DNA from: Lycorma delicatula
Lineage: Eukaryota; Arthropoda; Insecta; Hemiptera; Fulgoridae
Assembly (NCBI RefSeq): GCF_047948215.1
Contig: NC_134467.1
Span: 39,244,520 to 39,308,519, forward strand
DNA: 64,000 bases
Direction of reading: 5' to 3'
The translations under genes were made by a program, and so were the position numbers. The notes below the pieces were generated by a model, which worked only from the letters and a program-made list of their open reading frames with translations, was not told the DNA's origin and did no database searches. Positions 15,701 through 30,700 of the stretch are shown here, in pieces. Position 1 is the stretch's first letter, and each line of letters opens with the position of its first letter.

Positions 15701-18700
15701 AATTTGGAGCGCTGAAAATCCACACGTTTATCACAAAAAACAATTACACCCGCAGAAGTTGGGCGTGTGGTGCACGATATCGCGGAAGAAAATAATCGGT
15801 CCTATTTTTTTGAGTACACCATTAATGCAGAATGATATCAGGATATTTTATTTCAGTTCATCGCACTCTTGGAAGAGGAAGACAGACACTGCTGTCTACA
15901 ACATGACGGTGCGACATCACACTACGCAGGTTCAACTTCTGATTTCATTGAGGAATTCTTTGATAATCGTGTTATCGGTCGAGGCTTGTGGCCACCAAGA
16001 TCTCCAGATTTGACTGCGGCGGATTTTTTTCTACGGGGTTACCTCAAAGAAAAACCCTACAGCGACAAACCACGAACACTTGAACAATTGAAAGTCAATA
16101 TTGAAGAAGCTGAATTAAATATCCAGCCACAAACTTTGAAAAAAGTTGCAAGAAACGCTGTGAAAAGAATTGAAGCTTGTATTCAAGAAGATGGCGGCCA
16201 CTTCCAACATTTAATCTAAATGTAAGGTAATGGATGGTAATAATAAAAATAAAATTTACATTTACACATGCCTTTATATTATTTCAATACCTACCAATAT
16301 AAGGTTGGGTTGCATTTTATATGGGACACCCTGTATCATAAACTATGACATAGTTTTTTATTGTTATTATTGTTTGTTGTCATTCGTAAGTTCATATAGT
16401 ATGCAGAAGAAATCATTTACTACCATCAATAAAATTTTAATGTAATTCTTAATAGAAGAAAAAAAATCAAACTAAAATTTCTGCACAATCAGATATAGAT
16501 TTTTGGACCTGAAAAATCTTTTCTACAGAATCTAATTTCTTACACGATTTAAAAGTTTCCGTTATCAAAAACACATTGGGACACTACAAGATTAATACAC
16601 GAATAGATTGGAAAGTACAGATCTTAATAGAATGAGACTCCACTGATGACCTCCCATTAATAATGCCAAATCAATTAGTTCTCTAATCATGTAATCATTG
16701 TCAGAAACAATTTTTAAGAATTTCAATTTATAATCAACAGTTTTCTAGAGTTTAAATTTTATGAATGAATTAAGACATTATGAAAAAAATGCTGCTTGAA
16801 GTTCAATTTTATCAAGATCATTCTGCCGTGATCCTGTCTATATAAAAAGAAGAATATATGCAGAAGCAGCTCTGACATTCCCTGATCACTATAAGGAGAC
16901 GGATTGTTACTGGTGATACAACACTGAAAACTAGCTTAAAAATAAACAAATTATATACTAATCGCTAGATTCAAATCATTTAGAGAGTCCTTGATAATTG
17001 AAGAACATCAAGCAAGCTTTTTAGCGGTTGAAAAGCAACAGTAAGCTTTTATAAAGCTTCCAAAATTAATTTTGTACTATTAAACATTAACAAACTATTG
17101 TCAAGCAGTATTGTTTAGTTTTAAAATACATGCTCATTTATAGTAACATGAGCATGGGAATTATTTTGACAGCTTTGATCTACTAACACCCCAATAATTT
17201 TTAAATGATAAGGCCTTTACAGTTGGTTGACAAAATCAATGGATAATTTTCTAGGATTAGAAAAACTAATGTATTGGTTACATTTTAAAATTTGAATGAC
17301 TGAAGAATCCTTTTAAACCTTTTAAAATTATTATCTATTTTAATCCTTTGACCAACATGTTCATACATTATTGTATTGATGACTCCTGCAATCAGTTTTA
17401 ATTTTGAAGCATAAAACCATTACAAACAAGTTAAAAACTTATCATCTTCAGGCCGCTATCTGCACTGATCTTTTGTTAATTTTTTTTTTTTTAATATATA
17501 CAATTTTTTTTATGATTAGTTCTCTTTCTTTTTATTATTGAATAATTTTTTAACATTTAATGAAATACAGAAATAATAAATGTGGTTTTTATTATAGCAG
17601 ATGTTGTTTATTCAAGTGATGAAAATTTATATGTTATACACACATTCGTACTGACTTTAACGATAAATCTGAGTCATTAAAACTGTTTGTAATGGTTTTC
17701 ATTTTGATAATTAAAAATTATACAGTATATTTTCAAGTTAATAATTTACTTTTTTCTTTCAAATTCATAATTAACAAGAATGCTAAAAATTTTTAAATAT
17801 ACTGGTCAAAAGGTTTAGACTTATTGTAGCTAAACATTCTTTATTTTATCAGAATTTATACGGGAAATAAATGCTAATGTTCAATTTGAGAATAACACAG
17901 ACAATATAAGTATAACAATGGATGTTGATTCAAGCTATAATGTTCCTTTACGTATTATTGTTAAAGAAACTAACGTCATATTAATAACGTATGTATTATT
18001 ATTAATTGACACATACAATTATTTTAATTTAACAAATACGAGGTCTGTTCAAGAAATACGTAAACTGTTTGAATTGCTCGGGTCCAGTCGGTTCCAGTCA
18101 AATCTGCTTGGCGTCGCCATGTTCGTACGGATCAGCTGATTACAATGCAGTTTTTTGATTGCAAATATCATTATTGGTTGCTCAGCTACGTGGTTGTTTG
18201 TGAAGTGTTTTTTTCGTTTGGCGGATTTTAGAATGAATGACTTGAACGAGCAGAGTTGCTGTGAAATTTTGTATTAAACTCGGAAAATCTGCGAGTGAAA
18301 CTTTTTCTATGCTCAAGACGGCTTACGGGGATGTTGCTACGAAGCGTGTGACATGGACATTTTAAAGATCGTTGTCAGTCGATTGAAGAAGATGAGCATC
18401 CTGGACGTCCTTCCTTGACAACTGACGACTCACACATAGACAAAATCAACACTCTGGTTTGGGCAAATCAAAGTCTGACCATCAGAGAGCTTGCTGAAGA
18501 GTGTGGGATAACAGTAGGATTATGTTACGAGATTTCGATATCATTTTACGAGAGAGGTGACTGGTTTATTCATCACAACAACGCTCCAGACCATTCAGCC
18601 CTCAGAACTCATGAGTTTTTGGCCAAACATTCTTATCACTCTTCTTCCCCACCCACCCTACTCAAACATGACCTTGCTCCTTGTGACTTCTTGTTCCCCA

Positions 18701-21700
18701 AACTCAAAAGACCTTTGAAAGGAAGAAGATTTGAGATGATTCCCGAGATTGAAGCAAATGTGACGAAGGAACTGAAGAACATCACAAAAGAAGCGTTCCA
18801 GAACTGTTTCCAAAAGTGGAAACACCGTTGGGATAAGTGTGTGCGTCAGGGAGGAGAGTACTTGCAGGGGACCCAGACAAGTTACTTCTAAATAAAATAC
18901 ATTTTGTTTTATGACGTTAGTCTACGTATTTTTGAACAGACCTCGTACAAGAAACAATTTCATTTGTTGTCCAGTCACAATATTTTATATATTAAAAAGA
19001 ATCTATTTTAAGGGATTTGTGATCATAAAACTGTGTATTGTTTTCAGTAATCTGTGGAAAGAGGTATTACTGTGCATTTTTATATCAAATAATTTTATTA
19101 AAGAAAAAAAAACATACGCGCACCACATTTAAACAAGACTGATAAATTACTTTGCTGATGTCATCGTTCCATGAAAAGAAAAAAAAGTGTTTTGTTATTA
19201 CACTCTTAAATCTATAAATAGTATTTAAGCCTACCTATTGTTTTTTTCTTTATTCTCTTCTACAAATCTTCTAAAATTCTAATTTCTAACCGCATTTTGA
19301 TTGTTTCTTTGTTTCTATTTGATTAAACACGCGCTGTCGTTTTTTCTTACAGTTTTTTTCTTATTTTTTCTTATTTATCTTGCCGCGATGGCAAAACTGT
19401 AAGACAAAATAATTTTATAATAAAAACCAGTAATGATTAAGAAAAAAAAACAGCAATAATTACAACTAGAAGTAATCTAACAACAATAATAACAATAATA
19501 ATTAACACAATGAATTAAGATAAAACTACATATCATAATTTTATGAAGTAGAAACGTGATCGAATATAAACAGATTACTTACTCATAATTACGGTGTTTC
19601 CACTTCCTATCATCCATGCTGTAACAAAAAAATCACTTTTTAATAAAAAAAATTTAACCAACCAGCATTTAAAAACGAAACTAAAAATCCTTTACAAACA
19701 AGGCTGAAAAAAATTAATCACATTAACACTTGGAAGCCTGATCACAATTAACTATGTCCAGGTCTTGTGTACTAGGAGGGGAAAAAACATTACTACTTTT
19801 TCTAACATAATTAAACATATTTTGATCATATAGTACAAATGAGTTTTTAAAATATGCTATTAAGTTTACTAATAAAGAAGTTATGTAATCTTGAATATAT
19901 ATTTTTTTAAATTATCAAAAAAATGTTTTTATGTAAGTACACTTTGTTTTTTTTTTTTACATAAATAATGTGATGAAACAAAATACATTAGATAAATTAT
20001 TTAGTGAAATAAATGACAACAGAAATAATAAAATGGTTGGCGTCAAGAAATCAGGCACAAAAAAACTAATTGAGGATTGTGTAACAGTGGTTCCCAAAAT
20101 GTGCTCTATGGAGCTCCTGTGTGCACCTCCCCCAGGGGTTCCATGACTGTACCAGCAAAATAAATTACATTCTGAACGTATTATTGATGTTTACCAATAT
20201 CAAGTGTATTAGTGGTAGAGAATAAATTGAATGAAATTATGATAAACTTCAAAGTTTTTAAAATATAATTTCATTGCATAGATTGTTTAGATATCGTTTT
20301 ACTTTACACTCCCTGCTATTCGTACTCTTTAACCCCCTTCCTATAACACTACTCTTAAACACCATTAACTAGTAAAACTAGGCTGACCTAAAAGGTTACT
20401 CCATTGAAAATGATTCTAAAAAAATCTCCATCAGTAAGGTTAAGGTACCACTGCTGTAAAATATCACTCGCTTTAAAGAAACAAAACTTATAAGTAATAA
20501 TATATTATTATATATTATTAAACTTACATAAAAAAAGATATGCAGACAGAACCATGAATGGAAGTAGTACAAGATAAATCAGATGAATGAGAAACGCTTA
20601 ACATACAAGGAACTAAAATCAAACAGGTTACCAAAATGTGTGCTGTTTTGTTTGGTATTCTTAAGTAGCCATTAGACTACAGGAGAAGACCAAATCATTC
20701 ACAATAATCTAAAGAAAGATTTTAAGAAGCCCAACCATCAGAATACATTGACTGAAAATTAATCTAGAATTGTATAAGATTACCTGAATTATTCTTAGGA
20801 TCACATCATCCATGTATTTTACTGTATCTAAGCTATAGGGTGACCCATTTGAAATGCCCTACTTTTAGGACCCTTCTTCTTTGCTGGGAAAGAACTATAA
20901 TGGGCATTCCATATCTTGATATGTTGGAGCAGTTTGCATTCCCACAAATTGAGCATAGACATTCTAACATCCTCTTCCAGAAAGATGCGGCTCCCCGCAC
21001 TAGCTCCTTGATGGAAATGCTGGACGAGACGTTTCCTGGTAGGTGGATTGGAAGAGAGTGTTCAATTCCCTGGCCACCCATATCGCCTGTAGATGTCTTC
21101 TTCTGTGGTTATGTCAAAGAAAGGGTGTATACAACAAAAGTAGTAAACATCACGACAAGTAGCTGTGATAGCGTTCGGAATGCCATTTCAACTATCACAT
21201 CAGAAATACTTCAATGAACACAGAAAGAAATCGCTTATCAGCTGGATATTCTTCGTGTGACTGGTGAGGCACATGTGAAAGTGATGTGATGTAATTTTTT
21301 GTTATAACCTGATAAGACAGGTTATAATTTAATTTTTGTTTCATGTCGATGTGTAATATTTTGGGAGATACAGTGAAATAAAAATAGGGTGTTAAAAATG
21401 GGACAGCTGGAATTCAAAGTTAGTAACACCTTACAAAACGTTTCCCTGCCTAAATGCAATTTAAAAAATCTTTTTAGAAGATTATTTAAACAGTATGAAA
21501 CAATAACAGAATAAAATGTATAAATCCCAAATCAATGAAATACAAAATGGTATTAGATAAAGGACTGGATCCATTTTTCTGATTTGATTTTTTTAATTTC
21601 TCAATTACTAATGCAACTAATCAAAGATTAAAGCCATGGTGAGTTGAAGTCTTTTTAACATATGGATTTAGAAAGTAAAGTACCTACTAAGACAGTGCCT

Positions 21701-24700
21701 ATCTAAGTTTCAAAGTAGATTATGAAAGACAACTTTGGTAATTATATCTTAATTTAAAAGAATTTACCAACCCTTTGAGACAGTATTCGATTCAATGTCA
21801 GTAGAACATTGATCACAAACTTGAGGAAGAAGAGCATTAAGATGAAAACAAATAAAGTGATCAAGTTGCCAATAACTCAAGAAATAATACTTTTTAAGTT
21901 GATTACAAATATTTTGAACCTAAACCAAACAGACTTTGGAAAATTTGTTATCAATCATGTTTAACAAAGTCTTCTTTTTTTTTTTAAAGTAAATATTAAA
22001 AATACTTAATTTCTTTACAAAAAGTAATTAGAATAAATCTTAAAATTAATTTAGTAAAACTTTTGTTTATGAAAAAAAAATAAAATGTTTGGAACTTAAG
22101 AACTTCGCCAATTAACTACAAATGTTATTTTAAGCTAAAATTAGAAAAGAATATCTTATTTAATGTGAAGTAGTTCAGTATTTTAAGTTTTCATAAGTTA
22201 AAAAAAAAAAAATTAAAATTGAAGTTATATATTCTGTATAATCTTTGCTGATGAGTTTAAAGTTTGCTTAAAAATGAAAAAAATAAGCGAGATTAATTTT
22301 CTACCAGACTAGTTTTCTATTAACCATGCAATTTCAATTCATTACTGAAAATAATACTCAGAAAATTAAAAAAGTAAAGAAAAACAAACTTTTTACTGGT
22401 TTTTAACCTAATCAACCTTTACGCCAGAGTAAAACATTTTCTAATTATCACTGCTCAGATTGGGTTTTTTTTGGGCAAACAGTTTTAAACTTATTGGCTG
22501 CCTCAAGAAATAACTATTTTAAAATCAATAATTCTTTCATATATATTTATAAATTTGTATATTCCTTTTGGTCAGACCATTAATAAACGCATAATAGCAG
22601 TTACAACTTTATAAGATTGTTACAGGCTTCGTTTTATAAAATGAACATAAAAAATGGTTAAAATGGTTAAGCTTATAAAAAAGCTTAAAAAAATGGTTGA
22701 TAACTGGAAAAGTGTCCAAATTTAGTAAGGAAAAGGAGGAAAGATAAGTTATTAAGGCCATGTATTTTTTTTTTTTAGCCTCCATGACCACCATGGTACT
22801 CTGCTTCAGAAGATGAGATGAATGATTTTTACCGTGTGAAAATTCCATGCCTGACCGGGATTCGAACCTGGGACCTCCAGATGAAAGGCCGAGACACTAC
22901 CACTCGTGCCACGGAGGCCAGCAGGTCATATGTTTACATTTTTTTTACACATTTTGCTGAAGTTCAAGTAGAGTTAAGATAAAAAAAAACCAGGGTTTTG
23001 TATTCCTTTAGTTATATTTGTCTTAAAAAAAATTTTCTTTGTGCAATTCTGTGCAAGAAGACTTTTCATTATTGTGTTTCAGTGTTTCAATGTTTCAACT
23101 TACACTATCCTAACAAACACTACACTTTTAATAACTTGCCCTGCTCAATTTTTTTCGACCTTAAATTGACATAACTCAAGGAACAATTCAACCAACCTTC
23201 ATCAAATTTACACATGCACAATTTCAGATACACTAATACACACACAGCATATCTAAATTTCAATGAGATTGACCTTGTAGTTTCGGAGATTTTTGGTCAT
23301 AAAATTTTATACATAGGTCTGTAAATAAGTAAATAAAAGGAAATCAAAATTTTAATGGATCGTATTTCTGTATTCCTCAGACATGAAAAAAATAAAGAAA
23401 ACTTATTTTCATCCCCCCCCCCAAGACCACTTCTACCATGCGACTGAACATAATACTTTATACTTTTTTTTGAAGTCAGTAAAAAAAAAAATTCAGTAAT
23501 GAAATGATATTTAAAAGTTTTACAGGAAAAGCAACTCTGGAAAAAAGTAAGACCTGTCTCAATTGTTTTCGTTATGAAGTAAGGCAATTTAAACTGCAAA
23601 TTCTTCAGGAAAAGCACAAATAGTAAAACAACAATTACAATTTTGAATTAATTTCATTATTTATTTTTTCGTTTTTCCAATAATGAACATTAATATTAAA
23701 TGTGGGAATATGAGATGCTTATCTTTTTCTACTACTGATACTAGATAGTTTTTCTACTACTGAAGTAAACAATTTGCGTATCTATTAAATTACTTATTGT
23801 GTATCTATAGATTTACTTCAATTTTGGTATACGTAAACATGTGTTGATAGCTATGCTAATAATTAATTTACTAGTAATCTTTGTATTATGCCAATACATT
23901 GTAAAACAACCTGTGTTATATGGTTATAAGGAGACATCCTTATTGGAACACTCCGGTTAATTTAATGAGTTTTATGGCTAAAATGGCTACTTTAATAAGC
24001 AGTTCTTACTGCAAACTACAAAAAAGAATAACACTAATTATGCTTGTACAGTAATTTTGTCTTTGTTTATTTTTAGAATTGGCAATTATTATTTCTGTCT
24101 TTTGCATTTTTTAACATATGTAAGGGATAGTTAAGAATTTTTTTTTTGACTCTTAATTCAAGCAAATAAAACAAACAGCTTTCAATGAACACCTTTTTTC
24201 TTACACAGTTATGACCATGGATGATCACACCTTTAATCAATTTTTAATGTCTTACTAGTAATGTTTAAGAAAATTATGACAGTCAAGAATATATTTGTAA
24301 TGCACCAGAACTAAAACACACCAAAAATCAATTGCCACAATGCTGAAGATTAAAAGTGTTTAGGGAGAACGGAAGTAACAATCAGATTTACTTTTTATAA
24401 CACTATAATACATACCACATGATCAGCTGACAAACTCAGCTAAATCAGATTAATTACAAAAATTTAATTATATATTACAGAATATTCTGTTACAAATCAA
24501 ATACATTTTATTTCTCATCCTAGTAATAGATAAGTACCTGATTAATATAAAAATTCTGAATTAAAGGAATAAAAATACTTACTATGTTGGCTTTCCCATA
24601 TAGATGCCAGGTGTCGGTGTGTGTGCACGCAAAGTAATTGAATAGTCAACTCTTATTTGTCTACCGTCAATTTCCATACCGGTACACTGTTCCTTGGCTG

Positions 24701-27700
24701 CTTTAGCATCTTCATGGTTTTCAAAGTATACAAAACAAAATCCACGGGAACGACCAGTCTAAAAACAAAATCCCATCGAACGTATTAAAATCAATGAAAC
24801 ATAAAATAAAAATTTAATTATACTAATCTCTTACATATGAGAATTATCTAAAACATTTTTTTTTTTTAATTCATAATTAAGGTACAGTGAAACCTTCGCA
24901 AAACAAAACCTCCTTTGTACTCTGTCGAAAAGTAAATGGTTTCTTAGAATTTCTATAAAATATATTTCTTATTACTAAAAATACAGTTCTGGGACCTTTT
25001 TTTCAAGTCTGATTTCATATACCACTAAATTTACCTCTTAATTTGGTTCCCAAGAAATACAGTTGGCTTATGAAGACACAGAAATCATGTGAAATCTTTT
25101 GCCAGCCAACCCTCGTTAAGTGTTTCTAAACATTTTCACTTGTAGAACATATCGTAAAAGTTTATTACATTTTTCGTGAGTCACCCCATAAATGAATTCT
25201 ATAATAATATAATAAATGAAAGAGACTACAAATGTAAGCATAAAACTATATAAACAGAAATGAAAACACAAGAAATATTTGTTATATTATTAAAAGTGTT
25301 TGGTGACATACAAGATGTCAACAGGCCTGTTAAATGTAAGGAAAATCTTTCAGTATCTTATACTTCTATTTTGAGTTATGCATTTTATAACTAAAAGTTA
25401 ATTTTAGAAAACATCAACCGATTATCTACTGGCATTTTGTGATAAGTTTTAAAAAATACCAGGTAAATTTAACTCAATTTTTCAGTTCGTGCGGTTGATT
25501 TATTTATCTACAAAAAAAATTTACCTTGGCATCAATAATCACTTGAACTTTTTCAACTGGTCCAAACTTTGAAAATATATGCATCAACTGATTCTCAGTT
25601 GTATGTATGCTCAATCCAAACACGCCAAGACACCTTCCTGGTAATGGATTTTCCTAAAATCAGAAAAAGCTTAAGTATACATATCATTACTTAAGTATAC
25701 ACCAAAGCTTAAACTAAACTAATATGCATGATCTTACCTAATTAAATAATTAAAATTTCTAAAAAGCACAATACAAAAACAGAAAATAAACATTTTTAAA
25801 TTTTGATAACTCAACAAAATTATGATATTGTTCAACAGAATGCAAGAATATAAACTATATTAAAAGGAGCGTCTGGTTTCATCTGAACAAGTGATATTAC
25901 AATCGCTAATAAAAACAGAAAATACTGTTAAAAAAAATTAAGAATACATAAATACAAATACAATTTTTATAAATGTTATGTGTAGAAAGTATCATTTGAA
26001 AACTGCTAGATGGAGTAGATTTCAACAATTATTAATTTTATGATAATTTAAGGCACTCATAAGATTTTTCATAACTGAACAGAGACAAATGAGAGCCCGA
26101 CATGATCGAGGTTTTTACTTGCTATAAAATTGAAAGTTTTAAAAAGAATGATTAAAACATCAAAATATTTTTTTCATAATTTAAAGGCAGGGAATAATTA
26201 ATTTAAATTTTTATTGAATGATAGTATGGATAACAGAAACCTCGACATCTGTGAGGCTTTTGTGTCATTGAAAAATTATGTCGAGTTAAAATGTACTATT
26301 TATTTAACGAAGGAGGAGCTCAATTCTTGCTAAATGAGCAATTATAATAAACAATTATTTACTAGCTCTCAACAAAACATGACACTTTAAAAAAGAAGAT
26401 TTAATTTCTCAAAAGCTTCCTATTTTGAATAGAGGAATTAAGAGGTATATGGAGGACAACTAAGACGACTGGCCTTTCGGCAGCATTTTGGAAAGTTTTC
26501 AGAACATCTTTATGAAAAGAATGGTTCCAATATTGCAACATTTAAGTTTATGTTAGTTGAAGACAAATAGGAAGTTAGATGCCTTGGAGGAGGGGCTAGG
26601 ATGTCAACCTTTTTCTCTTAATGTCACGTTCTTTTTATTTTTAAGATAAAATAAACTGTTCTGATAACAACACTTCAATTTATATTAAGTGATTGGTAAG
26701 GGGAGATATGAAAAGCGCTGAACCTCTTATTTAATGGTTAATTTTTTTGAAAATGTAATTTATTTTCAGGAGGAAAGATTTTAACACTGCAATTTTTCCG
26801 ATTTATGTTAATTTGAAGAAGCTGGAAGGTAGAGTTTGTGAGGGAGCAAAAAAAAAACTCCTTATTTTAATTTTTTCATGTTGTGAATTACACATTGAAA
26901 AAAAATAGGTTACTTATTAAATTCAGTTTCACTAATTGAAGGGAATAAGGAACGTGAAGGCGTGAATTGAACAATTTCTATATTGCTTTTTATTTTCTGT
27001 TAATTTAGAACACATTTTGAAAAATAAAAGATTGAATAATTTGGGGGGCTAGGAGTAAAAAGGCCTGATTTTTTAGGCCTGATTTTTTCCGAAGGTTGAG
27101 AGTATTAAAGAAAAATCTGAATTTCACAATGTTCCAATTTTTTAAGGAAGACATCGAAGTAAGTATTTCCAGTTATGGAAGCATCCAGGTTATGAATATC
27201 TAAAATCTTGTTAAACTCTATGGATATGGTTTCTAGGATCCATATCCAGATGCTTCTGTGTCCTGTAGAATCAGATTCTCGAAGTTTGGTAGAACAAACT
27301 CCCTGTCATACGATGAACAATACTTAAAAATAGTTTTGTTTTATATCCTTCTTGAATAATTGGAAGAAAATGCTTTATTTTTACCAGAATGACATCAGAT
27401 TCATGTACTGTTAAGGTATAATCTTTCTCTAAATATATAAAACAAAAATCATCAAACGTTGATAAAATCAGTGTAGTGGAATCTTTAAAAATAACTTAAC
27501 ATACACAAACACATGTCATGATTGAAACATTAGTCAGACTGTTGAAAAATGCTTTCAAATTACTGCAGTTCTTAAATCAGTTTTTATTGATTAAACTCTT
27601 TGAATAAACTATATTATATTTAAAAAAATCTAAAATCATTGTAGTCGAACTGAATATGAAGTGAATTAAAATTACTTATTTTTGTATATTTTAAGAATGC

Positions 27701-30700
27701 TATAATTTTCCACACACATAGATTCTATCTATTATTTTTTTAATGAAAAAGAAGAAATCCTTGAACCACTACTGTAATAATTAGACATATAAAATAATCA
27801 AATCGCTATTGTATGTAAATTATCATGTCTTTAAAGTAAAATATGCAAAAAAATGTTGTATACTGTTCAGGACGATATGTTTTGGGCCAACAATACTCAC
27901 ATCACAATGACTTTTTATGATGTATACGACGTAATTTAATCGATTTGAACCTACCTTCAATTCAATTGTTTTGTTTCCCTTTGTCCCTTGAATTTCCTAT
28001 AAATCATAAAAATATAAAAATATTTTTAATTATTCAAACATTTCTTTGTTAATTTGATATAAAATTTCTAGAGATTCTCAAACAGCCTGCACGCAGTATT
28101 TAACAGTAAAAATTTCAGCACAGGTTTTTAAGGAATTATGATAATAGTATAGTGTCCTGGTTGCTGTAAGAAATTTGAAAATTGTGTTCTTTAAAATTTG
28201 CTTAATCATTAATAGTTCTGAAAATATTCGTTTTAGCAAATTATATTTTATTAGATAAAGCCTTTTATTGTTAACAAAACGGCTCCACTTTTGTTGAAAT
28301 CTGTTGATAAAGAAAAGAGATATGGCTTAAATTAAAGTGGAATATAAAAATTATAATGTTTAAAAATGTTGCGCCAGTTCTGCTGTTGCTAATAATAGAT
28401 TCTATTAGTAAAAGGACTTAGTAAAAGATTTTATTTTAATTGCTGCATTTTTTAATTTTGAAACTTTTTTATTTTGCAGATGTTGTTAGGTTTCATATTC
28501 ACCAAATTTATTAAAATATGTCTATCTGATACAAATTTTTATTGAAAAACCACAAATGGTAGAAAGAGGGAGGAAGCGAGATATTAGAGGGAGGAAGGTT
28601 TGTCCATACAAACCTTTTAGTTTATTTTTATGATTAAACTAAAAATGAATCTGTTCCTTGTTTGGCGAACAACCCCAGGACACCTGTATATGGTAGTAAA
28701 ATAAAAAACTTTTACATGTTTGGTTCTAGATTTTATCTGCTTTAAATAACAACCAATTCTTGTGTCACTTAGCCTAGAGGTTTTCTAAACCAAATATTTC
28801 TGTAAGAGTTGTCCAGCAAACAGCTTTCTTCAGACAGGTTTTTTATAATATTTTATTTGCTGAAATCACAACCCTTCGGTTTTAACATTTTCAGTTTAGG
28901 AATAATCTCAAATCACAAGAAGCCAAATCTAAAAAACAAAGTTTTTGACTAACCTCACAAACCACATGTTTAATTACAAAGTTATGGGCTTGGTGCAATA
29001 ATAAGAAGGAGACTCGTAATGAAGTCAACATTTGGGTGATTCCCATGGAACTGATCGTCTTTAATGGCAAATACCAAAATAAAGTATTAAGATTGAAAGC
29101 GCTTAACAACCTTTACCAATAACAATTTCTTTTAACAGTCAACCAAGAATCTCTTGTAAGTAAATAAATATTTAAAGAAAATTACAACTTAGCACAGCAA
29201 TACTTAATTATATGTTAATTACAATGATGCAAAGCTCTAATGGAATCAATGACCAAATATAGAATTAAAATGTGGTTTATTTATTGCAGTTTATGATAAG
29301 CATTTATACATGTATCATAAATAGATAATGTATGAAATTCAAGCCATCTCATCAACGGATCAAATTTTAATGGAATCCTTTATATGCCTAAAGTATTTAT
29401 TTAAAATGTATAAAAATTCCATAATGTTTGTTTTAACTCCTTGTCTCCCGCTGGTCACTATATTAACCACTGGTAATCAATTTTTCAAATTCAAATTTCT
29501 CATGAACCATTTAACATAGAAAAAAGATTTTTAAATGAATTTAATCACAACGCCTTGAATTATGAGAAAATGCAATAACGGTAACAGCCATGTATATAGT
29601 GTAGATATTTCACAAGGGATCAAACACACAGTACTTTTTTTTCACTGGCATCATTGTTTAAGTCGTAGTATTTCAGTATTTTTTTTGTTTATTTGATTCT
29701 TATATACATTAGCGGTTTGTTATCTTTTATATAATTGCTATGCAAACGTAAATTCAACTGAATAACGGGTGAACGTGACTTTTATGAAAGGAAGTAATAA
29801 TTTTAAATTATTTTTTTAAACCATACTTGTTCTTTATTCAAAATATTTTTATACATGTATCAAAAGCAAAACTTTTATATATATATCAAAATTAGATTTT
29901 ATACTGGTTCAATGACACAAACATACGCACGTATACTCCTTTACCTTTACAGAAATCTCAATTTCTTTTTAGTTACAATTTTCTGAAATGTAGTGTTTTT
30001 TTATTTATATAATCAGTTTTTATCGGATATAAATAAATTTTACGTCAAATTAACCAGAAAAATCTATAGTTTATATAAATTAAAAAAAAAACAAAGGTCA
30101 CTGATCATTAAAAAAAAAAAAATCAAAAACTAAGAAAAAAAATTGTAATTTTTTTTATACTATATTTGTGCGCGCAACATAATCAAATATTAACAAAAAT
30201 TAATTTTTGTTGAACAATATAAATTAGTAAACACGTTGTTAACATACCCTAGTTTTTCCTGTTTTTTTGGATGAAAAACTATTCAGTAATAGCGAGATAA
30301 ACAAACATTTACCAAAATCTCGATTTGTGCGCGAAATAAAGCGGGAGGTTAAGGGTTAATGATATAAATAATTCTTACTCTGTGTCTGAACTGAAAATGT
30401 GCATATACATTAACTGGCATATGCATTTACAAGTATAAGATGTATAATATATGCATTTACAAAATCAAAGCTTGGAAACCTTTTGCAACAGATTTCGTTA
30501 AGTTAAGATTAATAAATTAGCTTATAACATAACACTTCTAAAGAAAATTATTCTACTGCTTGCATTATGAAGAAAATACGTTCAAGTAAAAGACAACATA
30601 ATTAGATCGGTGTACAGGTTAAGCATTAACCAAGTAAAGAGGGGTTGTAAGTTCAGCCCTCCCCAGATGCCACCGAGTGGTTAAATTCTAATTAACGGTA

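Noticed and set aside
22845..22920. Free-standing tRNA gene on the minus strand
   Set aside because: The A and B boxes are present, but the acceptor stem does not pair and a long A-ending tail follows, as in a SINE.
24887..25150. pogo/Tigger-like element starting CAGTGAAACCTTCG
   Set aside because: No matching inverted end was found downstream; the same holds for the similar start near 14919.
28880..29110. Minus-strand 72-codon frame with a [10 protein letters not shown] piece resembling the third-Asp region of mariner transposase
   Set aside because: Only one short motif matches; the surrounding sequence does not follow the family order and no inverted ends were found.
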